Positions 44,078 through 52,964 of a stretch of DNA of 64,000 nt are shown piece after piece. The notes beneath the pieces are model-generated. The model was given only the letters and a program-made list of their open reading frames with translations. It was not told where the DNA came from and did no database searches. A program made the position numbers and the translations under genes. How positions within the stretch are numbered: position 1 is the stretch's first letter; every line of letters begins with the position of its first letter. The stretch comes from Gammaproteobacteria bacterium (GTDB lineage: Bacteria; Pseudomonadota; Gammaproteobacteria; Pseudomonadales; Azotimanducaceae): positions 1-64,000 of the forward strand of contig JAUIAV010000012.1 in the NCBI GenBank assembly GCA_030425195.1, given 5' to 3'.

Positions 44078-47000
44078 ATGTTCACGGAGATATTCCGCTT
44101 CGAGTGCCGCTACCAGATGCGCTCGCCGCTCTTCCTGGTGGTCGCCGGCCTCTGGTTTCTGATCGCGTTCCTGATCAGCGGTACGGATTCGATCCGCGTC
44201 GGCGGTGTGGGAACCAACATCAATCTGAATGCCAATTTCGCGATTCTGCAGATTCAGTACACGCTCACCGTGCTCGGACTCTTTCCCGCCGTGGCTTTCG
44301 TGGCCGGGTCCATCACCCGTGACTACGAGGCGAAGACCGCTCAGATCCTGTTTGCCACCGGCGTTTCCGAGCACAGCTATTTTTTCGGCCGGTTTCTGGG
44401 TGGCGCCCTGTTCGCTTCGCTGGTTGGCGTCGCCGGTCTGCTCGGGACGCTGATCGGCACCTTCATGCCCTGGCTGGACGCGGAACGCATGGGGCCCTTT
44501 ACCCTGGCGCCGTATCTCTTCAGCGTCTGGGCCGTCATCGTTCCGAACCTGCTGATCATCAGCGCTCTGTTCTTTGCGGTCGCCGCGCTCACCCGCTCCA
44601 TGATGGCGGCCTATGTGGCTGCACTCGGCTTCTTCATCGCCTACATTGTGGTCGGCAACGTCACCGATCAGGAGACGATCGGCGTGATGGCGCTGTTCGA
44701 TCCGTTCGGTCTCACCGCCTTCGGGGAAATCACCCGTTACTGGACGGTCTTCGACCGGAACTTCGGTATGCCGGAAGTGACCTCGACCCTGCTGTACAAC
44801 CGGCTCATCTGGGCCGGGATCAGCGTGGGCGTGCTGCTGCTGGCTGCGTGGCGCTATCGGTTCAGTCTGGCACCGGCCCCCCGGCTCAAGGCCGGACGCA
44901 AACCCCGTCCGTCGAAGTCTGCTCCCGCGGCCCGGGCGGAGCTGCTGGCCGTTTCGCCGGTCGATGGGGGCGATTTCGCCCGCTTCCTGTCGCAGCTGCA
45001 TATGGACGTTCGTGGCATCACCAGGAGCATTCCGTTCTACGTGCTGCTGGCCTTCGGCATGCTGCAGGTGGTCGGCAGCACCATCGCGGCGACCACCCAG
45101 ATCTTCGGTACGCCCGTGTATCCCCTCACGGGAACGCTGATTCTGTTCGTCGGAGGCAGCTTCAGCCTGGCGGTGCTGATCATCGTCATCTACTACTCCG
45201 GAGAGCTCGTGCACCGGGAGCGGGGTGCCATGGTGCACGAGATCGTGGATGCGACCGCGTATCCGAACTGGATCATGGTGCTGTCCAAGATCGGCGCGCT
45301 CTGGTTCGTCATCGCCGCCATGCTGCTCGTTGTGATGCTGAGCGCCATGCTGGTGCAGGTCTTCAACGACTACTACCGGTTCGAGATTCCGCTGTACCTG
45401 AAGGGCCTGTTCGGGGTGCTCGGGTCCTGGTACTTCCTGTTGTGTGTGCCGGCGGTGCTCGTGCAGGTTCTGTCCCCGAACAAGTTCCTGGGCATGGTGA
45501 TCTTCCTGGCCCTGTTCCTCGGTCTGCAGACTCTGCCGAGCCTGGACTTCGAGCACTATCTCTATCAGTACGCCATCCCACCGGCGCCGTACTCCGGTAT
45601 GAACGGATACGGTCACTTCGTGACCCGACTCGTGAGTTTCGTCGTCTACTGGGGGGCGTTCGCAGGTCTGATGGTCGTCGTCGCCCATCTCTTCTTCCGC
45701 CGCGGTTACCCGGATGGTGTCAGGGCTCAGCTGAGCGTGGCCGGACAACGATGGAACGGGCCGGTGGCTGCCTGGACCGGCCTGCTGGCAGCGGTCTTCA
45801 TCGGCACCGGTACCTGGATCTTCTACAACACCAACATCCTGAATGAATATGTCACCCAGGATGATCGGGAGCTGCGTCAGGCGGAATACGAGAAAGCGTA
45901 TAAGCAGTTCCAGGATCTGCCGAACCTGGAGGTGGTGGACCTGGACATGGCGGTGGACGTCTACCCCGAAGAAAGACGCCTGGAATCGCGGGGTGCCGCC
46001 CGGCTCGTGAACCGCAAATCAGAGGCGGTCGAGGTGCTCCACCTCACGCTACCGCTGCCGTTGACCCTCAATGCGATGGCGCTGGATGGCGCGGTTCTCG
46101 AGACGGTGGACGAGGAGCAGGCGTACTACCAGTACAGATTCGAAACGCCCCTGGCTCCGGGTGAGGAAACGCGGCTCGAGTGGGACCTGTCCTGGATCAA
46201 CAGCGGATTCCCCAATTCGGGCGGTACCACCCGGGTGGTGGAAAACGGTACTTTCGTCAACAACACCGAGATCATGCCGCTGCCCGGCTATCAGGTGGAT
46301 CGCGAGCTCGAGGACAACAACATCCGGCGCGAGCACGGCCTGCCACCCGTTGAGCGGGCGCCAAAGCTGGGCGACCCCGACCACCTGGGCGAAGCGCAGT
46401 TCTCGGTGGGGGAACGGACGGCCTTCCGCGCGGTGGTGAGCACGGCGCCGGATCAGATTGCCATCGCGCCCGGATATCTCACCCGCGACTGGGTGGAGAA
46501 CGGACGGCGGTATTTCTCCTATGAGATGGATGCGCCCATCTGGCCGTTCGTGTCTTTCTCCTCTGCCCGCTATGCGGTGGCAACAGATCAGTGGAATGAC
46601 GTGAACATCGAGGTGTACTACGACCCTGCCCACGACTTCAACGTGAGCAACATGATCGAGAGCACCAAAGCATCGCTCGACTACTTCACCCGGGAATTCT
46701 CGCCCTATCAGTACCGGCAGTTCCGCATTCTCGAGTTCCCGCGATATCAGACCTTTGCCCAGTCTTTTCCCAACACGATTCCGTTTTCTGAAGCCATCGG
46801 CTTCGTCGCCGATCTGCGTGACGAGAAGCGCATCGACTATGTCTTCTACGTGACCGCTCACGAGATGGCACATCAGTGGTGGGGGCATCAGGTGGTGGGA
46901 GCGAACATGCAGGGTGCGACCATGCTCGTGGAAACCCTGGCCCAGTATTCGGCGCTCATGGTGATGGAGGAAGCCTTCGGCGAGGAGAAGATGCGCCGGT

Positions 47001-47227
47001 TCCTGAAGTACGAGCTGGATCGCTATCTTCAGGATCGCGGGGGTGAGCTGATCGAGGAGCTGCCGATCAACCGGGTGGAGAATCAGGGCTATATCCACTA
47101 TCGCAAAGGCAGCCTGGTCATGTACGCGCTCAAGGATGCCATCGGTGAGGCAGGCGCTCAGGAATCTGATCGAAAAGTGGGGCTTCAGAGAAGGCCTCTT
47201 CCCCACTTCCACGGACCTGATCAATGA
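44078..47227 (+). CDS. ABC permease fused to M1 aminopeptidase (frameshifted)
   Basis: 1049 residues in frame. The first 590 or so form two ABC-2-type membrane blocks (six helices, a 40-residue linker, six helices). Then comes a soluble M1 aminopeptidase domain with the zinc motif HEMAH (about 928-932) in VTAHEMAHQWWGHQVVGA and the third ligand Glu in MLVETLAQYSALM. The last 25 residues (EAGAQESDRKVGLQ...) are not peptidase sequence because the frame shifts near 47145-47150. The true C-terminus continues at +1 to 47630. The gene pair with the ATPase suggests export or processing of peptides at the inner membrane. Confidence 0.85.
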   Translation: MFTEIFRFECRYQMRSPLFLVVAGLWFLIAFLISGTDSIRVGGVGTNINLNANFAILQIQYTLTVLGLFPAVAFVAGSITRDYEAKTAQILFATGVSEHSYFFGRFLGGALFASLVGVAGLLGTLIGTFMPWLDAERMGPFTLAPYLFSVWAVIVPNLLIISALFFAVAALTRSMMAAYVAALGFFIAYIVVGNVTDQETIGVMALFDPFGLTAFGEITRYWTVFDRNFGMPEVTSTLLYNRLIWAGISVGVLLLAAWRYRFSLAPAPRLKAGRKPRPSKSAPAARAELLAVSPVDGGDFARFLSQLHMDVRGITRSIPFYVLLAFGMLQVVGSTIAATTQIFGTPVYPLTGTLILFVGGSFSLAVLIIVIYYSGELVHRERGAMVHEIVDATAYPNWIMVLSKIGALWFVIAAMLLVVMLSAMLVQVFNDYYRFEIPLYLKGLFGVLGSWYFLLCVPAVLVQVLSPNKFLGMVIFLALFLGLQTLPSLDFEHYLYQYAIPPAPYSGMNGYGHFVTRLVSFVVYWGAFAGLMVVVAHLFFRRGYPDGVRAQLSVAGQRWNGPVAAWTGLLAAVFIGTGTWIFYNTNILNEYVTQDDRELRQAEYEKAYKQFQDLPNLEVVDLDMAVDVYPEERRLESRGAARLVNRKSEAVEVLHLTLPLPLTLNAMALDGAVLETVDEEQAYYQYRFETPLAPGEETRLEWDLSWINSGFPNSGGTTRVVENGTFVNNTEIMPLPGYQVDRELEDNNIRREHGLPPVERAPKLGDPDHLGEAQFSVGERTAFRAVVSTAPDQIAIAPGYLTRDWVENGRRYFSYEMDAPIWPFVSFSSARYAVATDQWNDVNIEVYYDPAHDFNVSNMIESTKASLDYFTREFSPYQYRQFRILEFPRYQTFAQSFPNTIPFSEAIGFVADLRDEKRIDYVFYVTAHEMAHQWWGHQVVGANMQGATMLVETLAQYSALMVMEEAFGEEKMRRFLKYELDRYLQDRGGELIEELPINRVENQGYIHYRKGSLVMYALKDAIGEAGAQESDRKVGLQRRPLPHFHGPDQ

Positions 47228-47630
47228 GTTCCGCGCTGTGGCCGGCGAAGAGCACCAGGATCTGATCACCGACCTGTTCGAGAAGATCGTCATCTATGAT
47301 CTGAGGGTCACGGATACCGAAGTTGAGGAAACCGCGAACGGTTTCGAGGTCACCATGACCGTCGAAGCGGCCAAGTTCGAAGCGGATGGCGCCGGCAGGG
47401 AGGTGGCGGTACCGCTTGATCAGATGCTCGATGTGGCGGTGTTTGCCGATGGATCGGACGAGCTCGGGGACGACGACCTGCCGGGAGCGTTGCATCTGGA
47501 ACGGGCGCGGATCACGGGAGGAGAGCAGACGTTCACCTTCACCGTCAGCGAACGGCCGGGCCGGGTGGGCATCGACCCCTACGTGAAGATGATCGACCGG
47601 AATCCGGACGACAACGTGAAGTTTCTCTGA
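47149..47630 (+). pseudogene. C-terminal fragment of the permease-aminopeptidase
   Basis: In the +1 frame relative to the main gene, RQALRNLIEKWGFREGLFP and STDLINEFRAVAGEEHQDLI continue the M1 helical domain, followed by a beta tail ending DNVKFL. It lacks its own ribosome site, so it is the detached end of the preceding gene rather than an independent gene. Joined, they would give a protein of about 1180-1190 residues. A sequencing or assembly error, a true mutation or programmed shift could explain it. Confidence 0.75.
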
Positions 47631-47655
47631 GCCGACTCGCGGGGAGTCTGACCGT

Positions 47656-48237
47656 TCAGCCTCTTTCCAGGTGCCAGACCGTCACGTCGACGGGTTTGCG
47701 TAGAAACAGGCCGCCGCCCACCGGCAGGAAATCCCGGGTGAGGCGACGCCGGTACCAGGCCAGCGGTCTGGCGGTCTGTGCCTGATCCGTGCGTGCCGGG
47801 TCGCAGAGTGACAGGTCTTCACGTGTGAGCACGCCGAGATACAGTGCGGCACTGGCATGCCGGGCCAGATTTTCCAGGGCCCGCGCGCAGTCGCTGTCGT
47901 TCAGGTATCCGAGCACGTCGTTGCAGACGACCAGATCAGCTTCTCCGCCGGCATCCACGTCCACCACAGAGCCCTGCATCCAGCCGTAGGTGTCGCAGAG
48001 ATAGCGGCTGAACTCCACGCCGCGGAGTCCGGCTTTCGGATACGCCCTGCCGAGTGCCCGCAGCAGCATGCCGGTGCCGCAACCCATGTCCAGAATCTGC
48101 CTGACCGGGACTTCCAGGTACCTGAGATAGGCAGCGACGAACTGCGCCTGACGGCGGACGGCCGCCGGAGTGACCGCGCGTGTGTCGGGATCCCGGTAGA
48201 AACGGTCGTAGTATGTCTTGTCGAATCGTTCGCTCAC
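47656..48237 (-). CDS. Class I SAM-dependent methyltransferase
   Basis: 193 residues with motif I ILDMGCGTGMLLRALG, then LRGVEFSRYLCDTYGW and LVVCNDVLGYLNDSDC. It opens with KTYYDRFYRDPDTRAVT, found in some metal-resistance or small-molecule methyltransferases. Acceptor unknown. It runs toward the fused aminopeptidase gene and is divergent from the FAD dehydrogenase gene. Confidence 0.8.
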   Translation of the reverse strand: MSERFDKTYYDRFYRDPDTRAVTPAAVRRQAQFVAAYLRYLEVPVRQILDMGCGTGMLLRALGRAYPKAGLRGVEFSRYLCDTYGWMQGSVVDVDAGGEADLVVCNDVLGYLNDSDCARALENLARHASAALYLGVLTREDLSLCDPARTDQAQTARPLAWYRRRLTRDFLPVGGGLFLRKPVDVTVWHLERG

Positions 48238-48319
48238 CTGCGCATGTCCGCTGTGCTGCGATACAGCCTCCAGCTGCTTAAGGTATCCTCATCGCGGCTG
48301 CTCAGAAAGGGGAAGACGG

Positions 48320-49693
48320 ATGACAGACGTGGTGACCGCACTGACGGAAACCCTGGGTGAAGACTGCGTGCTCACTGGCGAGGCCGTGCGCGAACGCGCC
48401 TCGGGCATCTGGCGCAGTGACCCGATTCAGGCGAAGGCCATCGTCCGGCCGCGTTCCACCGAGCAGGTGAGTCAGGCGCTGGCCATCTGCCACGCGCGTG
48501 GTCAGACGGTGGTGGCCCAGGGTGGGTTGACCGGCCTGGTGGAAAGCGCCATTGCGTCTCCCGGGGACGTGGCGCTGTCGCTCGAGAGGCTGAACCGGAT
48601 CGAAGAGATCAATCCGGTGGACCGGACCATGGTGGTTGGCAGCGGTGTGGTGCTGCAGACCCTGCAGGAAGCGGCAGAGGAGCACGGACTCATGTTTCCG
48701 CTGGATCTCGGTGGCCGTGGCAGCTGCACCATAGGCGGCAACATATCCACGAACGCCGGCGGTAACCGGGTGATCCGCTATGGTATGACCCGGGATATGG
48801 TGCTGGGGCTCGAAGCAGTGCTGGCGGACGGGACGATAGTCTCGTCGATGAACCAGATGATCAAGAACAACGCCGGCTACGATCTCAAGCAGCTCTTCAT
48901 CGGCACGGAAGGCAGCCTCGGGGTGGTTACCCGGGCCGTCCTCAGACTGCGCGAAAAACCGGCGGATCTTTCCACGCTGTTCGTCGCGGTCCAGGAATTT
49001 CACTGCCTGGCTGATTTTCTCAAGCACATGGATGCTTCGCTCGGAGGCTGTCTGTCCGCGTTCGAGGTGATGTGGAACAACTTCTACACGCTGGTCACCA
49101 CCGAGCCGGCCATCAATCAGCCACCGATATCGCAGGACTATCCTTACTACGTGCTCGTAGAGGCCATGGGTGCCGACAACGAGCGTGCCGAGGCGGCGCT
49201 GGCGGATGCCTACGAGAAAGGGCTGATCGTCGATGCGGTGGTCGCGCAGTCGGAAGCCCAGCGACAGCAGCTCTGGGCCATGCGGGACGACGTGGCGCAG
49301 ACGTTCCGTTACGCACCGAACTATGCCTTCGATGTGAGCATGCGGATATCCAGCATGGAAGGGTATCTGGCCGAGGTGAATCGTCGGCTGGAAGAACGTT
49401 ATGACGACGTGCACAACTTCACGTTCGGGCACATGGGCGATGGCAATCTGCATCTGGTGATCTCGGTCGGGAAGTCGGATCGGGCGGGAGTGGAAGCCTG
49501 TGTCTACGAGCCCCTGTCGGATGTCGCGGGTTCGGTATCCGCAGAGCACGGTGTGGGTCTGGAGAAGAAGCCGTATCTCGGGATCGCCCGCAGCGAAACC
49601 GAAATTGAGCTCATGCGCACACTGAAGCGTGCGCTCGATCCGAAGGGAATTCTCAACCCCGGCAAGATCTTCGACCTGGAGGCGGCCGGTTGA
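48320..49693 (+). CDS. FAD-binding dehydrogenase (GlcD/D-2-hydroxyacid type)
   Basis: A 457-residue flavoprotein of the VAO fold. PCMH-type FAD binding shows VVAQGGLTGLVESAI and GGNISTNAGGNRVIRYGMTRD. The FAD-oxidase C domain has HNFTFGHMGDGNLHLVIS and SAEHGVGLEKKPYL. Enzymes of this group oxidise D-lactate, D-2-hydroxyglutarate or glycolate. ATG 48320 follows GGGGAAG. The downstream amidase overlaps by four bases (TTGA), so both probably act in one catabolic route. Confidence 0.88.
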   Translation: MTDVVTALTETLGEDCVLTGEAVRERASGIWRSDPIQAKAIVRPRSTEQVSQALAICHARGQTVVAQGGLTGLVESAIASPGDVALSLERLNRIEEINPVDRTMVVGSGVVLQTLQEAAEEHGLMFPLDLGGRGSCTIGGNISTNAGGNRVIRYGMTRDMVLGLEAVLADGTIVSSMNQMIKNNAGYDLKQLFIGTEGSLGVVTRAVLRLREKPADLSTLFVAVQEFHCLADFLKHMDASLGGCLSAFEVMWNNFYTLVTTEPAINQPPISQDYPYYVLVEAMGADNERAEAALADAYEKGLIVDAVVAQSEAQRQQLWAMRDDVAQTFRYAPNYAFDVSMRISSMEGYLAEVNRRLEERYDDVHNFTFGHMGDGNLHLVISVGKSDRAGVEACVYEPLSDVAGSVSAEHGVGLEKKPYLGIARSETEIELMRTLKRALDPKGILNPGKIFDLEAAG

Positions 49694-51081
49694 CCGATCT
49701 GCATTACCTGAGCCTAGGCGCGGTCTGTGCGCGTGTGAAAAGCGGTGAGTTGACCGCCAGGGAGGTGGTGGAGCACACACTGACCCGCATCGGCGCGCTG
49801 GATGGAACACTGCATGCGTACGTGATGGTGCTCGCGGATCAGGCCCTGGCACAGGCGGATGCGCTCGATGAGAAACGACGCAACGGCGACCTGCTCGGCG
49901 CGCTGCACGGTGTCCCCATCGCGCTCAAGGATCTGTTCTTCACCAGAGGGCTGCCCACGGCCAGCGGAACCCGCGTCATGGCGGATTTCGTTCCCGACGA
50001 GGATGCGACCGTGGTCACCAGACTGACCGCGGCAGGCGCGGTGATGATCGGCAAAACGCAGCTGACGGAAGGTGCGTATGGTGTCCATCACCCGGATGTG
50101 GTGGATCCGGTGAATCCCTGGGCTGCGGATCGCTGGACGGGTGTTTCCTCATCCGGGTCCGGCGTTGCCGTGGCCGCTGGACTCTGCTTCGGGGCGCTGG
50201 GATCGGACACGGGCGGCAGCATCCGATTTCCCTCGGCGAGCTGCGGCACCGTCGGGGTCAAGCCCACATACGGCAGGGTGAGCAGGCACGGTGCTTTTCC
50301 GCTCGCACAAACGCTGGACCACGTCGGCCCAATGACGCGGACCGTGGCCGATGCGGGACGGATGCTCGGTGTCATGGCCGGCGTGGATCCGCGGGATGCG
50401 ACCTCGCTCGACGCCCCCGTGCCCAACTATGGCGCACAGATGCAGACGGCGGTTGCCGGGATCCGCGTGGGTGTGGACTGGGACTATGTGAGCGAAGGTG
50501 TGGAGGAGCCCCTCGTGCAGTCGGTGCGTGATTCGCTGCAGCACCTGGCTGAGGCCGGCGTGGAGGTGCGGGAATACCGGATGCCGGAAGCTTATCGGAT
50601 GCTGGTCGATCAGTGGGGCATCACCTGCGCGGTGGAATGTGCGCGCGCTCACGCGGCTTACTATCCGGCGCGGAAAGATCTTTACGGACCGGTGCTTGCA
50701 GAGCTCATCGAGCTCGGACGCCGGCCGCCCCCGGGCAGTTACGAGCAGCTGCAGACACTGCGCGCTGCGTTCACCGGGGAGCTGGACGGGTGCTTCCAGG
50801 GTCTGGACGTGATGATCGCACCGAACATGCCCTATCTGGCGCCGCCTGCGGAGCGCATTCTCGATCTGTCAGCGGATCCCGCCAGGGCGAACGGTCTGAC
50901 ATTCACGGCGCCGTTCGACTACTCAGGTCATCCAACTCTGTCGTTGCCTGTCGGTCTCAGCAGCGAGCGCTTGCCGCTGTCCATACAACTGATCGGGCCG
51001 AAGCTGGCGGAAAGCAACCTGTTCCGCGTTGCCCTGGCACTGGAGAACGCTTTCGATTTCCACGAGCGGCCGATTCCCTGA
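49690..51081 (+). CDS. Amidase-signature hydrolase
   Basis: A 463-residue amidase with the Ser-Ser-Lys triad. Lys is in HGVPIALKDLFFTRG, the bridging Ser in GVSSSGSGVAVAAG, and the nucleophile in LGSDTGGSIRFPSASCGTVG. Members hydrolyse amides in the cytosol, with specificity unpredictable. The TTG start overlaps the stop of the FAD dehydrogenase by four bases. It ends next to the convergent ICMT-like gene. Confidence 0.88.
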   Translation: MTDLHYLSLGAVCARVKSGELTAREVVEHTLTRIGALDGTLHAYVMVLADQALAQADALDEKRRNGDLLGALHGVPIALKDLFFTRGLPTASGTRVMADFVPDEDATVVTRLTAAGAVMIGKTQLTEGAYGVHHPDVVDPVNPWAADRWTGVSSSGSGVAVAAGLCFGALGSDTGGSIRFPSASCGTVGVKPTYGRVSRHGAFPLAQTLDHVGPMTRTVADAGRMLGVMAGVDPRDATSLDAPVPNYGAQMQTAVAGIRVGVDWDYVSEGVEEPLVQSVRDSLQHLAEAGVEVREYRMPEAYRMLVDQWGITCAVECARAHAAYYPARKDLYGPVLAELIELGRRPPPGSYEQLQTLRAAFTGELDGCFQGLDVMIAPNMPYLAPPAERILDLSADPARANGLTFTAPFDYSGHPTLSLPVGLSSERLPLSIQLIGPKLAESNLFRVALALENAFDFHERPIP

Positions 51082-51082
51082 A

Positions 51083-51529
51083 CTAGATCCAGCGTCGCAC
51101 CTGTTGCTTGTAAGCGAGGTAAGCGTCACCGAAAGTCTCCTCCATGAGCCGCTCCTCCGTGCGTATGAACAGGCCACGGATGACGGCCGTGAATCCGACG
51201 ACGACGAGCCATGGCCACCACCCGTTCATGACCAGCGCTGTACCGGCCAGCGCGAGAACCATGCCGGTGTACATCGGATTCCTGGAGATGGAGAACACGC
51301 CGCTGGTAACCAGCGCGGTGGATTCCGTGAATGGGATGATGTTGGTGCCGGCCCTGGCAAAGAGCCTCGATCCCTGGGTGGCCGCGGCCACACCGATCAG
51401 GATGGGCAGTGTGCCCAGATACTGCCAGGGCGACGGCAGCAGTCCGCCGTCTTCCAGGAGGCCCACAGCGACGATGATCGCCAGCGAGAGCAGGAAGTAG
51501 TGCGGCGGCAGGATCTTCGGCGGAGTCAT
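51083..51529 (-). CDS. ICMT/PEMT-like membrane methyltransferase
   Basis: 148 residues and four hydrophobic segments. TSGVFSISRNPMYTGMVLALAGTAL and RTEERLMEETFGDAYLAYKQQVRRW are the SAM-binding signature of the isoprenylcysteine methyltransferase/phospholipid methyltransferase superfamily. Acceptor unknown. It overlaps the upstream CpxP/Spy-like gene by four bases, suggesting a shared envelope role. Confidence 0.83.
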   Translation of the reverse strand: MTPPKILPPHYFLLSLAIIVAVGLLEDGGLLPSPWQYLGTLPILIGVAAATQGSRLFARAGTNIIPFTESTALVTSGVFSISRNPMYTGMVLALAGTALVMNGWWPWLVVVGFTAVIRGLFIRTEERLMEETFGDAYLAYKQQVRRWI

Positions 51530-52029
51530 GATCGATGTCCGTGGTGACCGCTGAGCCACTCATTCAATCGTGCCTGCTGCTCGGCCGTCAACGAACCGTA
51601 GAACACGTCGAAGACGGGCAGAAGCGCTTCCAGAGAGGTCCGGGTGGCGTCGAGCAGAGCCCCGGCTTCCCGCAGTGCTTCGGGAGCGGTCGCCAGCCGT
51701 TCCGGCTCACACAGAACCGTGGCATCGTCATGCCAGCTTCTGAGAACGGCGAGAACCGGCTGCAGATGGGCTTCCTGATCGTCCGTCAGATCCAGCGACA
51801 GACTCACCCAGGTGCTGGCGAGTTCAACCACGCGTTCGTCCGTGCTGCCGCAGCCATGCCGCCAGTGCCCGCCATGACCGCCAGCCGCGTGGCCGCCGCC
51901 CATGTGACCTGCGATGAGGGCACCCGCACTCGCCGTGCCCGGCAGAAGACTGGAGGAGAGGACAGCACCAAACAGTCCGAGCACGGTGACGGTGAGGATG
52001 GATGTGAGCAGCAGATTGCGAGTCTTCAT
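51526..52029 (-). CDS. CpxP/Spy-like periplasmic protein
   Basis: 167 residues with a signal peptide (first about 35) and a His/Gly-rich patch (HMGGGHAAGGHGGHWRHGCG) that could bind metal. Two LTxxQ-type motifs follow, SLDLTDDQEAHLQPVL and SLTAEQQARLNEWL, as in Spy and CpxP. Those are periplasmic chaperones and stress reporters. It is divergent from an OmpR-type regulator and kinase, the same layout as cpxP-cpxRA. Its tail is again His-rich (GHHGHRS). Confidence 0.72.
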   Translation of the reverse strand: MKTRNLLLTSILTVTVLGLFGAVLSSSLLPGTASAGALIAGHMGGGHAAGGHGGHWRHGCGSTDERVVELASTWVSLSLDLTDDQEAHLQPVLAVLRSWHDDATVLCEPERLATAPEALREAGALLDATRTSLEALLPVFDVFYGSLTAEQQARLNEWLSGHHGHRS

Positions 52030-52110
52030 GGTGTGATTCCCTGTTTCCTTCGATCCGGGATCCAGTCTGGAGGGAAGCGGTGCGTATCGGGTCTCTCTAA
52101 AGCGACGGAT

Positions 52111-52154
52111 TGTTACAGAAGATTTCGGAATCCGGATCTGTTACACCGCGTAAC
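52111..52154. promoter_or_regulatory. TGTTACA repeats, putative response-regulator boxes
   Basis: TGTTACA occurs at 52111-52117 and 52139-52145, and GTTAC-N5-GTAAC forms an inverted pair at 52140-52154, between the divergent CpxP-like and regulator genes. The spacing resembles OmpR-family half sites. The pair lies upstream of a TATAAT at 52198-52203. Confidence 0.45.
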
Positions 52155-52197
52155 CAATTACCCGGTATCCGCAGCGGTTCCCCGGACCTCCTGCTCA

Positions 52198-52203
52198 TAT
52201 AAT
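52198..52203 (+). promoter_or_regulatory. -10 of the response-regulator gene
   Basis: A perfect TATAAT 26 bp before the start codon, with no recognisable -35 at 17 bp, so activation by a bound regulator is likely. The TGTTACA sites lie about 45-85 bp upstream. Confidence 0.5.
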
Positions 52204-52229
52204 CGGCGCTTGGCTTCGGGACCTGACTC

Positions 52230-52964
52230 ATGGCGCAGCTGGAAAGACCCGTGCATGTTGTGATGGTGGATGATGACGCGGACATACGTTCGCTCGTCAG
52301 CGCCTACCTGACGGAACACGGGCTCGTGGTGCACGAGCTTGAGGACGGCGCGCGGCTTCCGGGAATTCTGGATGCGTACCCGGTGGATCTCGTTCTGCTC
52401 GATCTGATGCTTCCGGGTGATGATGGCCTGACCCTCTGCCGGGAGTTGCGCCGGAAGAGAAATCTGCCGGTGATCATGCTCACCGCGCTCGCCGAGGAGA
52501 GCGACCGGGTGGTGGGCCTGGAGATGGGCGCCGACGACTATCTCACCAAGCCTTTTTCAAACCGGGAGCTGCTGGCCAGAATCCGGGCAGTGCTCAGGCG
52601 CACGGAGACGCGTCCGTCCGTCCACGAACCGGGATTCCACAGCTGCTACGCGTTCGATGGCTGGCGGCTGTTTCCCAATCGCCGCGAGCTCCGGAATCCC
52701 GGAGGGGCCCTGGTTACCCTGACGGGCGGCGAGTTCGATCTGCTGCTGGCCCTTGTCACCCATCCCCAGCAGGTACTCAGCCGCGAACTGCTGCTCGAAC
52801 TGACCCGGGGCAGGGGTGGCGATGGCTATGACCGGAGCATCGATGTCCAGTTGTCCCGGCTGCGACGCAAGCTGGGCAAACCGGATCCGGTGAGGACCGT
52901 ACGTGGCGGCGGTTATCTGTTCGCTCCGGATGTGCGCACCGGAAAGGGCTCGGACGATGTCTGA
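52230..52964 (+). CDS. OmpR-family response regulator (CpxR-like context)
   Basis: 244 residues. The receiver domain has MVDDDADIR, phospho-acceptor Asp58 (LLDLMLPGD) and Lys107 (LTKPF). The C-terminal winged helix has the block YDRSIDVQLSRLRRKLGK. It overlaps the kinase gene by eight bases. The divergent CpxP/Spy-like gene and the repeat sites between them suggest envelope-stress regulation with autocontrol; sequence alone does not separate CpxR from other OmpR types. Confidence 0.88.
   Translation: MAQLERPVHVVMVDDDADIRSLVSAYLTEHGLVVHELEDGARLPGILDAYPVDLVLLDLMLPGDDGLTLCRELRRKRNLPVIMLTALAEESDRVVGLEMGADDYLTKPFSNRELLARIRAVLRRTETRPSVHEPGFHSCYAFDGWRLFPNRRELRNPGGALVTLTGGEFDLLLALVTHPQQVLSRELLLELTRGRGGDGYDRSIDVQLSRLRRKLGKPDPVRTVRGGGYLFAPDVRTGKGSDDV

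Noticed and set aside
43124-45748. An 874-codon leftward open frame opposite the ABC transporter
   Set aside because: Composition is His/Gln/Glu/Arg-rich, no family motif is visible, and it is fully antisense to the well-supported ATPase and permease genes.
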